From NCBI GenBank assembly GCA_016871155.1, contig VFZO01000009.1, forward strand, positions 1 through 61,961: a stretch of 61,961 bases of DNA, written 5' to 3'. This document shows positions 14,596 through 22,115 of the stretch, in pieces (the first letter of the stretch is position 1; the number at the start of each line of letters is the position of its first letter). Source of the stretch: Acidobacteriota bacterium (GTDB taxonomy: Bacteria > Acidobacteriota > Terriglobia > Bryobacterales > Bryobacteraceae). Under the pieces are notes generated by a model. The model made no database searches. It saw nothing but the letters and a program-made list of their open reading frames with translations, and had not been told where the DNA came from. The position numbers and the translations under genes were made by a program.

Positions 14596-16024
14596 CGCCG
14601 ATACGTTCTGGCTCACGATCCGGGAACTGCACGCGAAGCTTGTCGCCAAGGAGTTTTCCTGCGAGGAACTCACCAAGGCCTGGGCCGAACGGCTGGAGAA
14701 AATCGGTCCGAAGTACAACGCTCTGGCGCACCCGTTGACCAAAATCGCCATGAAGCGGGCCAAGGAGATCGACAAAGAACTCAAGCGCGGGCGCACGCGC
14801 GGGCCCTTGCAGGGGGTCCCGTTCGGCGCAAAGGACCTGCTGAGTTTCGCCAACGAACCCACACGCTGGGGCGCGAAACCGTTCGAAGGCCAGAAGTTCC
14901 CGGACCACGCGGCCGCGATCGCGAAACTCGACAAGGCCGGCGCCGTCTGCATAGGCAAGCTCGGCATGGTGGAACTCGCGGGCGGCGGCGGATACCGGTA
15001 CGCCGCGGCATCACTCACTGGACCCGGCCTGAATCCGTGGGACCCTGCGCGCTGGAGCGGAGGCTCTTCATCCGGCAGCGGTTCGGCCGTCGCCGCCGGG
15101 CTGGTTCCGTACGCGCTCGGGTCTGAAACCTGGGGGTCCATTCTCACGCCGGCCGCGTACTGCAACGTGACGGGCCATCGTCCCACCTACGGATTCGTGA
15201 GCCGGGCGGGCGCGATGGCGCTCTCCTGGACGCTCGACAAGATCGGTCCCATGTGCCGCTCGGCCGAGGACTGCGGCATCGTGATGCAGACGATCGCCGG
15301 CGGCGATTCCAACGATCCGGGTTCGGCCGGCAAGAGCTTTTACTTCGCTCCCGTCCACGTCCGGCCCAACGCCGAGATTCGCGTGGGTTTCGCTCCGGCC
15401 GACCTCGACCTGCTGGTCGATGCGGACGTCCGGAAAGTCTTCGCGGACGCCTTGGACGCGTTCCGCCAGATGGGTTTTCCGATGAAGGAGGTCGCGCTGC
15501 CGGCCATGCCGTATTCGGCAGCCGCCAGCACCATCATCGCCTGCGAAGCCTCGTCGATCTTCGAAGAGTTAATCGCCAGCGGCCGCGTCGATCAGTTGGC
15601 CGACCAAAATCAGATCGCTGGGCTGAAGGCGTCTTTCGACTACACTGCGCGCGACTACCTGAAGGCCATGCGTGTCCGGACGCTTGCCGCCGAGGCCCTA
15701 AGGAAACTGTTCGTCGATGTCGATATTCTGCTTACGCCCAGCCGAATCACCATCGCGTCGAAATTGACCGACGCTCTCGACAAAATGACCGGTGTCACCC
15801 GCGAGGATGTCACGCCGAAGGACCGCGGTCTGCGTGATTTGAGCGCTGCTGGGAACCTGGCGGGTCTGCCCGCGCTGTCGCTGCCGTGCGGTTTCGCCCA
15901 CGGGATGCCGCTCGCAATGAGCGTGGTCAGCAGACCGTTTCAGGACAATCTGGTGCTGACCGTCGGCACGCGGTTTCAGGAACGTTCCGATTGGCATAAG
16001 CGGCGGCCGCCGGGGGTGGAGTAA
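14576..16024 (+). CDS. Amidase-signature family amidase
   Basis: 482 residues from a TTG at 14576, the only plausible start before residue 60. Amidase-signature enzymes hydrolyse amide bonds with a Ser-Ser-Lys triad. The lysine is in VPFGAKDLL (about residue 85); the Ser/Gly-rich loop reads GGSSSGSGSAV; the nucleophile region reads GSETWGSI where most members have GSDTGGSIR, so Trp replaces Gly next to the catalytic serine. The substrate cannot be told. It starts within the small exported protein and ends six bases before the prepilin peptidase gene. Confidence 0.88.
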   Translation: MPSKLISADTFWLTIRELHAKLVAKEFSCEELTKAWAERLEKIGPKYNALAHPLTKIAMKRAKEIDKELKRGRTRGPLQGVPFGAKDLLSFANEPTRWGAKPFEGQKFPDHAAAIAKLDKAGAVCIGKLGMVELAGGGGYRYAAASLTGPGLNPWDPARWSGGSSSGSGSAVAAGLVPYALGSETWGSILTPAAYCNVTGHRPTYGFVSRAGAMALSWTLDKIGPMCRSAEDCGIVMQTIAGGDSNDPGSAGKSFYFAPVHVRPNAEIRVGFAPADLDLLVDADVRKVFADALDAFRQMGFPMKEVALPAMPYSAAASTIIACEASSIFEELIASGRVDQLADQNQIAGLKASFDYTARDYLKAMRVRTLAAEALRKLFVDVDILLTPSRITIASKLTDALDKMTGVTREDVTPKDRGLRDLSAAGNLAGLPALSLPCGFAHGMPLAMSVVSRPFQDNLVLTVGTRFQERSDWHKRRPPGVE

Positions 16025-16030
16025 GCCCAC

Positions 16031-16552
16031 ATGGAGATCATGCCGGAAAGCCTCCGCTGGGGCATCTTCTTGCTTGCTGTCGTGTCGTCAGTTACGGATC
16101 TGCGCAATCGCACGATTCCGAATTGGCTGACCATCCCGCTGACCGTTTTCGGGCTTGGCGCCCGCTGGTACACGGGCGGTTGGGAGTCGCTTCGGGAAGG
16201 TATGGCCGGCGCATTGATCGGGTTTGGAGTTTATTTTCTGTTCTTCGTGATTCGCGCGCGAGGCGGTGGCGACGTGAAACTCATGGGCGCCTACGGGGCC
16301 TTAATGGGAACCTTTAACTGGTTTGTTCTCTTCATATTGGCGGGGGTCCTCGGCGGCGTGGTCGCCTTCGTTGTAATCGTGGCCAAGGGCAGGCTTGGGC
16401 AGACCTGGAGAAATCTGACCGGTCTGGCCGGCAAGGACCGGGTGACGCTGGACAGTAAGGAAGCGCTGTCCCTGCCACACGGCGCCGTGGCGGGGTTTCC
16501 CGCCATCGTGATCGCGTGGGCCGCGGGACTACCCACTGCTCCAATTCCTTAG
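16031..16552 (+). CDS. A24-family prepilin peptidase (CpaA/TadV-like)
   Basis: 173 residues with about five membrane segments. The two aspartates of this aspartic membrane protease are in SSVTDLRNRTIPNWL (near residue 20) and GGGDVKLMGAYGAL (about residue 80). It cleaves the leader of type IV or Tad pilins. The size matches the short CpaA/TadV type lacking a methylase domain. No pilin or Tad genes are in the window; it stands alone six bases after the amidase. Confidence 0.88.
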   Translation: MEIMPESLRWGIFLLAVVSSVTDLRNRTIPNWLTIPLTVFGLGARWYTGGWESLREGMAGALIGFGVYFLFFVIRARGGGDVKLMGAYGALMGTFNWFVLFILAGVLGGVVAFVVIVAKGRLGQTWRNLTGLAGKDRVTLDSKEALSLPHGAVAGFPAIVIAWAAGLPTAPIP

Positions 16553-16598
16553 AACCCACTAAGGGAAAATCCTGGCCATCGAGACTCTTGGAAATTTC

Positions 16599-16618
16599 AC
16601 TTTAGGCCGAAAGTTTTT
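16599..16618 (+). terminator. Weak stem-loop with T-run after the prepilin peptidase gene
   Basis: ACTTT-AGGCCG-AAAGT followed by TTTT, 46 bases after the prepilin peptidase stop. The stem is only five A/T-rich pairs, so termination would be weak. Confidence 0.25.
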
Positions 16619-16646
16619 GCCAGTACCTACCGATGGTTAAACAGGT

Positions 16647-17138
16647 ATGAATTCCGAAGCCTTGATCTGGACGCTCCTGCCGCTGTTTGTCGCCGCCGGT
16701 TCCTCGCTGCTCTCGTTTTTCATTATGCAAGCGCGCCTGGAGGTTGCCGTGGCGCGGGAACGCGAGGTGGTGGCCCAATTGCGCGCACAGCTCTCCTCGC
16801 AAAAAGAACTGACGGAAGAAAAGGTCCGAAAGGCCGAGGAGGAAACCTCCCGCCGGTCGCTCGATACCTTCCTGGGCGAATTCCGCGTGGAAGAGCGCCA
16901 CTACATGAAGGAATCGAAGTCTCTCTTTGTCAACAAGAAGAGCATGGTTCTGCAGGAACGCCTATTCTTTCGGAACATCCCGCTTTCCAATTGGGTGGAG
17001 CACGAGATGACCATGGAAGAGGGCGGCGACGTGTCCAAACTGGCGCAGGCCGCCTCCGTGTTCACACAGCGCGGGATCGGCACCGGAGCTAAAGAGCCAA
17101 CGCTGATGCCGAAGCTGCTTCGCGAGCAGTCTGCCTGA
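16647..17138 (+). CDS. Membrane-anchored coiled-coil protein of unknown function
   Basis: 163 residues. One N-terminal membrane helix (WTLLPLFVAAGSSLLSFFIM) is followed by a long charged coiled coil (residues 30-75, REREVVAQLRAQLSSQKELT) and a C-terminal part with LGEFRVEERHYMKESKSLF and NIPLSNWVEHEMTMEEGGD. Topology suggests a cytoplasmic coiled coil hung from the membrane. I do not recognise the family with certainty. Its last 50 bases overlap the 3' end of the convergent minus-strand gene. Confidence 0.65.
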   Translation: MNSEALIWTLLPLFVAAGSSLLSFFIMQARLEVAVAREREVVAQLRAQLSSQKELTEEKVRKAEEETSRRSLDTFLGEFRVEERHYMKESKSLFVNKKSMVLQERLFFRNIPLSNWVEHEMTMEEGGDVSKLAQAASVFTQRGIGTGAKEPTLMPKLLREQSA

Positions 17139-17769
17139 TCGACGGTACATCCAAGATCATGGTTTGCGCCATGGGCGGGTTCGCAATTGCCCAGGCCAGC
17201 GCATTAACCATCTCCTCGTGGGTTACCAGCCCCAGGCGTTCCGCCGCCGCCCGCCAGCGCGGGATAAACGCGGCCACCGCGTAGAAGGGAATCAGCCCGG
17301 CCGGCCACCAGTGACCCGGTCCCAGGACATACCAGGGCCGCAGGACGGTGGCGGTCAATCCGCTAGATCGCAGGCGGGCCTCACAACGCGTCCGGACTTC
17401 GACATAGTCCTTCATCACCGGAGCCGGGTGAGCCACGCTGACATAGACGAAATGGACAGCTCGGCGGAGCATGGCTGCGGCCAGGGAGGCCTCAAACGAA
17501 GCCTGATCAATGGAGCGGAACTCGGCCGCCTTGGCTGGACTCGGATGCGCCACGCCGGTCAAATGCACAACGGTGGCCCCGTAGGGAATCTCGTCCACGA
17601 AGGTGGACTCCCGGAGAGCGTCCCCCGGCACCGGAATACACTCCTTGGGCAGCTTGCGAAGCGACTGTGGCCGGGCCAAGGCGTACACCTCGAAGCCCGT
17701 CTCACTCAGCAATTCCGTGAGGGGACGGCCCAGGTAGCCTGTGGCGCCACTGATGAAAACCTGCCGCAT
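17089..17769 (-). CDS. NAD(P)-binding epimerase/NmrA-like protein
   Basis: 226 residues from ATG 17769. An N-terminal Rossmann motif FISGATGYLGRPL binds the dinucleotide; further marks are VVHLTGVAHPSPAK, FVYVSVAHPAP and a TVLRPWYVLGPGHWW segment typical of atypical short-chain dehydrogenases. No YxxxK catalytic pair is evident (the usual tyrosine spot reads APVMKDYVEVR, with K and Y in the wrong order), so it may be a sensor or a reductase with an altered site. Its end overlaps the convergent coiled-coil gene by 50 bases. Confidence 0.8.
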   Translation of the reverse strand: MRQVFISGATGYLGRPLTELLSETGFEVYALARPQSLRKLPKECIPVPGDALRESTFVDEIPYGATVVHLTGVAHPSPAKAAEFRSIDQASFEASLAAAMLRRAVHFVYVSVAHPAPVMKDYVEVRTRCEARLRSSGLTATVLRPWYVLGPGHWWPAGLIPFYAVAAFIPRWRAAAERLGLVTHEEMVNALAWAIANPPMAQTMILDVPSIRQTAREAASASALAL

Positions 17770-17803
17770 TCCACTCCTACTACGCGGCCGGCCGCCAAAC
17801 GGA

Positions 17804-18895
17804 TTACGCTTTCGGCCGTTCGTAGAGGAAAATGCAGTCCTCCAGCCGGCTATTCCCGCTGCCATCGTTGATGGCGAACCTCCGCGAGTTGAATCCGGTG
17901 TTGCGGAATTGCCCGTTCCACAACGACCCGCCGGCATACGCCCCGTCCTTGCGAAGGGCGTAGAAATTGATGTCGAACCGGTTCAGCCGCGCCTTGTCGT
18001 GGTTGTAGTTCCGCGACACCCGCTTCAATACGTCCAGCACCGCGTCCTTCGGGGACATGCCATGCCGCATGTTTTCGACGATGGAATGCGCTCCCGCCAC
18101 GCGGATGTTCTCCTCCCCGCGGCCGGTGGAGCCCGCCGCGCCCACTTCCTGATCGACATACAGGCCGGATCCGATAATTGGCGAGTCGCCCACCCGGCCC
18201 GGGATCTTCCAGGCCAAACCGCTTGTCGTCGTGCAACCGCTCATTTCGCCCTTTGCATTCAGCGCCAGGCAGTTAATCGTACCGGTGACCGGATACATCG
18301 CCCGGTCGAGCGCATAAGCCAGCAACTCCCCGGACACGCCGGGAAATTGCGCGGCCATATCCTTGCCGGGTGGCGCGTCGAGACCGTCGGACCAGTTGCT
18401 GTGTCCCCGGCCGTCGCGCAGAGTCCGCTTCCAGACCATCCAGGCCAAGCGCGATTTTTCGGTGAGCAGATTTTCCTCGCTGAAGCCCATCGCCTTGGCG
18501 AAGCGCAGCGCGCCCTCGCCCACCAGCATGATGTGGTCGGTCTGCTCCATCACCAATTTCGCGACTTTTGACGGGTTCTTAATATTTCGTAAGGACGCAA
18601 CCGCTCCCGCTCGCCGGGTGGGCCCGTGCATCACGGAGGCGTCCAGCTCCACAACTCCCTCTTCGTTGGGCAGGCCGCCGTAGCCGACCGAGTCGTCCGC
18701 CGGGTCGTTCTCGTTCACGTTGACTCCGGCGACAACGGCGTCGAGAGTGTCTTTTCCCGCGCATATGTGCGCCATCGCGATATTGCAGCAATCCAGACCG
18801 TTCGAACTCGCGATGACAATATTCTTCGCGCCGCCCGGTTGCGCGGCCGCCGGCAGGGCCGCCGCTCCGGCCATCCAGTTTCTACGGCTCAGCAT
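17804..18895 (-). CDS. N4-(beta-N-acetylglucosaminyl)-L-asparaginase family Ntn hydrolase
   Basis: 363 residues from ATG 18895, with AAGGGAG eight bases upstream deciding the start. The N-terminus (MLSRRNWMAGAAALPAAAQ) looks like a twin-arginine export signal. The precursor self-cleaves so that a threonine becomes N-terminal: here GTINCLALNAKGEMSGCTTT, followed by the substrate-binding GLAWKIPGRVGDSPIIGSG. The alpha chain carries VGYGGLPNEEGVVELDASVM and the DGPTRRAG-like HGPTRRAGAVA. The family removes asparagine from N-linked glycans or hydrolyses beta-aspartyl amides; which applies here is unknown. Divergent from the FxLYD-like gene with about 30 bases between starts. Confidence 0.92.
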   Translation of the reverse strand: MLSRRNWMAGAAALPAAAQPGGAKNIVIASSNGLDCCNIAMAHICAGKDTLDAVVAGVNVNENDPADDSVGYGGLPNEEGVVELDASVMHGPTRRAGAVASLRNIKNPSKVAKLVMEQTDHIMLVGEGALRFAKAMGFSEENLLTEKSRLAWMVWKRTLRDGRGHSNWSDGLDAPPGKDMAAQFPGVSGELLAYALDRAMYPVTGTINCLALNAKGEMSGCTTTSGLAWKIPGRVGDSPIIGSGLYVDQEVGAAGSTGRGEENIRVAGAHSIVENMRHGMSPKDAVLDVLKRVSRNYNHDKARLNRFDINFYALRKDGAYAGGSLWNGQFRNTGFNSRRFAINDGSGNSRLEDCIFLYERPKA

Positions 18896-18926
18896 AATGC
18901 GAACTCCCTTCGGTAGACTGATGTGC

Positions 18927-19334
18927 ATGCCGACGGCCTGGAAACTTGGCGCCGCCTTTGTGCTGCTTGCCACATTGTTGTATCCGCAACCGAAGAAAAG
19001 CAAGAAGGAACCGAAGGCGCCGGAGTTGACGGTCGAGAAGATCGAGATCAAACGCGACGGCGAAGTCATTCTGCTGGACGGCGTCGTCAAGAACTCATCC
19101 ATGCGGACGATGCGCGGGCTGACTCTCCATTTTGAGTTCTTCGCGCCGAACCGGAAATCGTTGACAATCCTGAACGGTCCGGTCGAATCCGCTGTTGTCG
19201 AACCGGAAGAAGAGGCCGAGTTTCGATTGCAGGTCCGCGCTCCGCACGCCGCCGTGTCACTTGTAATCGAGGCGCGGGACAAGGACTCGCGGGACTTTAT
19301 CGTCGCAAACAACGGCCCGCATCCCATCGAGTAG
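18927..19334 (+). CDS. Exported FxLYD-like domain protein
   Basis: 135 residues from ATG 18927 (an ATG two codons earlier is also possible). A signal peptide (WKLGAAFVLLATLLYPQ) leads to a lysine-rich linker and one beta-sandwich (IEIKRDGEVILLDGVVKNSS, LTLHFEFFAPN, AVVEPEEEAEFRLQVRAPHA) of the FxLYD kind found in many secreted bacterial proteins. No enzymatic residues seen. It lies 24 bases before the cyclophilin fusion and may share its transcript. Confidence 0.7.
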   Translation: MPTAWKLGAAFVLLATLLYPQPKKSKKEPKAPELTVEKIEIKRDGEVILLDGVVKNSSMRTMRGLTLHFEFFAPNRKSLTILNGPVESAVVEPEEEAEFRLQVRAPHAAVSLVIEARDKDSRDFIVANNGPHPIE

Positions 19335-19342
19335 TTGCGGGG

Positions 19343-19348
19343 TACAAT
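19343..19348 (+). promoter_or_regulatory. TACAAT, candidate -10 element before the cyclophilin fusion
   Basis: TACAAT ends ten bases before ATG 19359. Similar TACAAT hexamers stand just before the toxin-antitoxin operon (52786), the alpha/beta hydrolase (about 53515) and, on the minus strand, the TonB receptor at 61809. No convincing -35 hexamer is present. Confidence 0.35.
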
Positions 19349-19358
19349 CAAGGTCACT

Positions 19359-20741
19359 ATGTGGAATCGCATTGGTTGGGTGGCCGCACTGACGTGCGCG
19401 GCGGTTGGGGCACAGCCGAATCCCGCCGTCCGCTTTGAACTTGTCATCGGCACTTTCACCGGCGACATCGATGTCGAACTCCTGCCGCAGTCCGCGCCCC
19501 GCACCGTCGAGAACTTTCTCAACTATGTCCGTAAAGGGGCCTACAACGGCACCTTCATTCACAGGTCCGTACCCGGATTCGTTGTGCAGGGCGGCGGTTA
19601 CACGTTTCGAAACAACAACTTTGCCGAGATTCCACAGGATCCGCCGGTGGTCAATGAGTTCCGGATTTCGAACACACGGGGCACCATCGCAATGGCGAAA
19701 CTCGGTTCGGGTCCCAACACCGCCACCAACCAATGGTTCTTTAATCTTTCCAGCACCAACGCCTCGAATCTCGACAACCAGAACGGCGGCTTCACCGCGT
19801 TCGGCCGGATTATCGGCTCCACCGGCCTGTCTAATATGGATCGCATCGCCGCCGTCCGGACGTTCGCTTTGCAACAACCGTTCGACCAGATTCCGCTGGT
19901 GAACTTTACGTCCGGCCAGACGACCACCGAGGCCAATCTGGTGCTGATTAAGTCCGTCCGGGAGATCGAACTTCCGGCGGCGCCCCAGATCTCGGAGAAC
20001 GGCATAGTCACCGCGGCCAACTTCGGCGGTTTCGCCGAGGCCGCTCCCGGAACCTTTATCGAAATCTTCGGGCAGGGCCTGAGCGGCGGTGAGCCGCGAA
20101 GCTGGGCGACGTCCGATTTCAACGGCAACAACGCTCCTACCCGGTTGAACAATACAACGGTGACTGTGGGCGGCGTCCCCGCCTACATCAGCTACGTCAG
20201 CCCGACGCAGATCAACGCACAGATCTCCGGGAGCGTGCAGACCAGCGGCTCCGCGCCGGTAGTTGTCACGTTCGACGGCCGCGCGTCGCAGCCCGTACCG
20301 CTGCGGATGAAGCCTTTGAACGGCGGACTGCTGGCGCCGCCGTCGTTCAAAGTAGGCGATGTGCAGTATGTGGCGGCGCAGCACGCGGCCACCGGGAAGT
20401 GGGTTTCGAACGGCCGTATTCCCGACACCGAAAACCTACCCGCGGAACGGGGCGAAACGCTGATTTTCTACGGCATCGGCTTCGGGCAGGTCAGCCCAGG
20501 CAACGTACCCATTGCCGGACAGATTGCGCGCCAGCCAACGGCGCTGTTCAATAACATCGAGTTCAAGATTGGGGGCGTCACGGTAAAACCGGCCTACGCC
20601 GGTTTCATCCAGGGCCTGGTGGGACTCTACCAGTTCAACGTCGAGGTTCCGCAGAGCACTCCTGCCGGCGATCAGCCTTTGGAAGTGATCCTCGGCAACG
20701 AACCCATCGCTCAAACCCTCCTCCTCAGCATGAAGCCATAG
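19359..20741 (+). CDS. Exported cyclophilin-type peptidyl-prolyl isomerase fused to a TIGR03437-type domain
   Basis: 460 residues from ATG 19359 (signal peptide MWNRIGWVAALTCAAVGAQ). Residues about 22-215 form a bacterial cyclophilin: GTFTGDIDVELLPQSAPRTV, YNGTFIHRSVPGFVVQGGGY, GTIAMAKLGSGPNTATNQWF and a late GGFTAFGRIIG. Active-site Arg (HRSV) and the Q/F pair are present. Residues about 220-460 are the TIGR03437-type domain (VTAANFGGFAEAAPGTFIEI, FGQGLSG, YISYVSPTQINAQI, TLIFYGIGFGQV and a final QGLVGLYQFNVEVPQST). The isomerase probably assists folding outside the cytoplasm, with the second domain acting as an adhesion or anchoring module. Confidence 0.92.
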   Translation: MWNRIGWVAALTCAAVGAQPNPAVRFELVIGTFTGDIDVELLPQSAPRTVENFLNYVRKGAYNGTFIHRSVPGFVVQGGGYTFRNNNFAEIPQDPPVVNEFRISNTRGTIAMAKLGSGPNTATNQWFFNLSSTNASNLDNQNGGFTAFGRIIGSTGLSNMDRIAAVRTFALQQPFDQIPLVNFTSGQTTTEANLVLIKSVREIELPAAPQISENGIVTAANFGGFAEAAPGTFIEIFGQGLSGGEPRSWATSDFNGNNAPTRLNNTTVTVGGVPAYISYVSPTQINAQISGSVQTSGSAPVVVTFDGRASQPVPLRMKPLNGGLLAPPSFKVGDVQYVAAQHAATGKWVSNGRIPDTENLPAERGETLIFYGIGFGQVSPGNVPIAGQIARQPTALFNNIEFKIGGVTVKPAYAGFIQGLVGLYQFNVEVPQSTPAGDQPLEVILGNEPIAQTLLLSMKP

Positions 20742-20745
20742 TCCT

Positions 20746-22086
20746 ATGGCCTCGCCTCTGGACGATGCCGCCGCACGCGCGGCGCGCTACTTGGCCGGAA
20801 TCCGGGACCGCCGCGTTGGGCCGGTGGATATAGGCGGTCTGCCGGAGTCGGCTTTTCCGGACGAACCCGCGACACCGGAAGAAATTTTAGCCGTTCTCGA
20901 CGGCGCGGGCAGCCCGGCGACGGTCGCCACAGCCGGCGGACGCTACTTCGGTTTTGTCACGGGCGGCGCATTGCCCGCCGCTGTTGCGGCCTCCTGGCTG
21001 GTCAGCGCCTGGAACCAGAATGCAGCCCTGGAGATCATGTCTCCGGCAGCCATCCATTTCGAGGATCAGGCGATACGATGGGTGGTCGAAGCGCTGGGCC
21101 TGCCCGCGGATTCGACCGGCGCGATCGTCACGGGCGCGACGGGCGCGAACTTCACCGCCGTATGCGCGGCGCGAACTGCGCTGCTTCGCCGGGCGGGCTG
21201 GGATCCGGATGAAGATGGCCTCTTCGGCGCGCCGCCGATTCGGGTTGTGGCCGGGGAGGAGATCCACGTTTCGATGGTCAAGGCTCTCGGTTTGGCCGGG
21301 TTTGGCCGCCAGCGGCTTCACCGGGTGCCAGTGGATGGGCAGGGCCGCATGCGGGCGGACGCGCTGCCGCCGCTCGACGGCCGGACGCTGGTCTGCATTC
21401 AGGCCGGGAACGTCAACACCGGGGCGTTCGACCCTGCGGCCGGGATCTGCGCCCGCGCCCGCCAGGCCGGCGCCTGGGTTCACGTGGACGGCGCCTTCGG
21501 CATCTGGGCCGCGGCGTCGCCCAAGTACCGGCATCTGACCGCTGGCCTTAAGGACGCCGACTCCTGGGCCACCGACGCGCACAAGTGGCCGAATACTGGC
21601 TACGACGGCGGCATCGCCATCGTCCGGGACCGCAGCGCGCTGCGCCACGCCATGACGGTCAACGCCGCGTATCTGCCGGAGGGTCCCAAGCGTGAACCCT
21701 CGCAGCACGGTCCGGAGATGTCCCGGCGCGCCCGGGGCGTGGAACTGTGGGCCGCCCTCCGGTCGCTCGGCAGGCGCGGTTTGGCGGATCTCATCGACAG
21801 AACTTGCGCCCATGCGCGGGCGTTCGCCCAGGGTCTGGACGGGCAGGCCGGTCTGGAAGTTCTCAACGAAGTTGTTCTAAATCAAGTGCTTGTCTCTGCG
21901 GGAAGTGCCGAACGCACGAACCGGCTGACTCGATCCGTCCAGGCCGATGGCACCTGCTGGTGCGGCGGGACGGTTTGGCAGGGCCGGACCGCCATGCGCA
22001 TCAGCGTGTCGTCGTGGCTAACGGACGAACAGGATGTAGCCAGAAGCGTCGCCGCCATTCGCCGCCTGGCCAGCGATCTCGATTGA
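20746..22086 (+). CDS. PLP-dependent decarboxylase/aminotransferase-fold enzyme
   Basis: 446 residues, start ATG 20746 four bases after the previous stop. It belongs to the group II amino-acid decarboxylase family (glutamate/tyrosine/aromatic decarboxylases): GATGANFTAVCAART (phosphate-binding loop), HVSMVKALGLAGFG, the PLP-stacking and aspartate region WVHVDGAFGIWAA, and the PLP lysine in TDAHKWPNTGYDGG. Late in the protein WRISVSSW-like text (AMRISVSSWLTDEQDVAR) matches the family's C-terminal domain. The substrate cannot be told; the known relatives make amines from amino acids. Confidence 0.9.
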   Translation: MASPLDDAAARAARYLAGIRDRRVGPVDIGGLPESAFPDEPATPEEILAVLDGAGSPATVATAGGRYFGFVTGGALPAAVAASWLVSAWNQNAALEIMSPAAIHFEDQAIRWVVEALGLPADSTGAIVTGATGANFTAVCAARTALLRRAGWDPDEDGLFGAPPIRVVAGEEIHVSMVKALGLAGFGRQRLHRVPVDGQGRMRADALPPLDGRTLVCIQAGNVNTGAFDPAAGICARARQAGAWVHVDGAFGIWAAASPKYRHLTAGLKDADSWATDAHKWPNTGYDGGIAIVRDRSALRHAMTVNAAYLPEGPKREPSQHGPEMSRRARGVELWAALRSLGRRGLADLIDRTCAHARAFAQGLDGQAGLEVLNEVVLNQVLVSAGSAERTNRLTRSVQADGTCWCGGTVWQGRTAMRISVSSWLTDEQDVARSVAAIRRLASDLD

Positions 22087-22115
22087 CCGCTTAGGATTTG
22101 ATAGACTCTCGCCCA

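Noticed and set aside
16553-16646. Riboswitch in front of the coiled-coil gene (GGCCGAAAG stretch)
   Set aside because: Only a five-pair stem is visible; no conserved aptamer core of any class I know.
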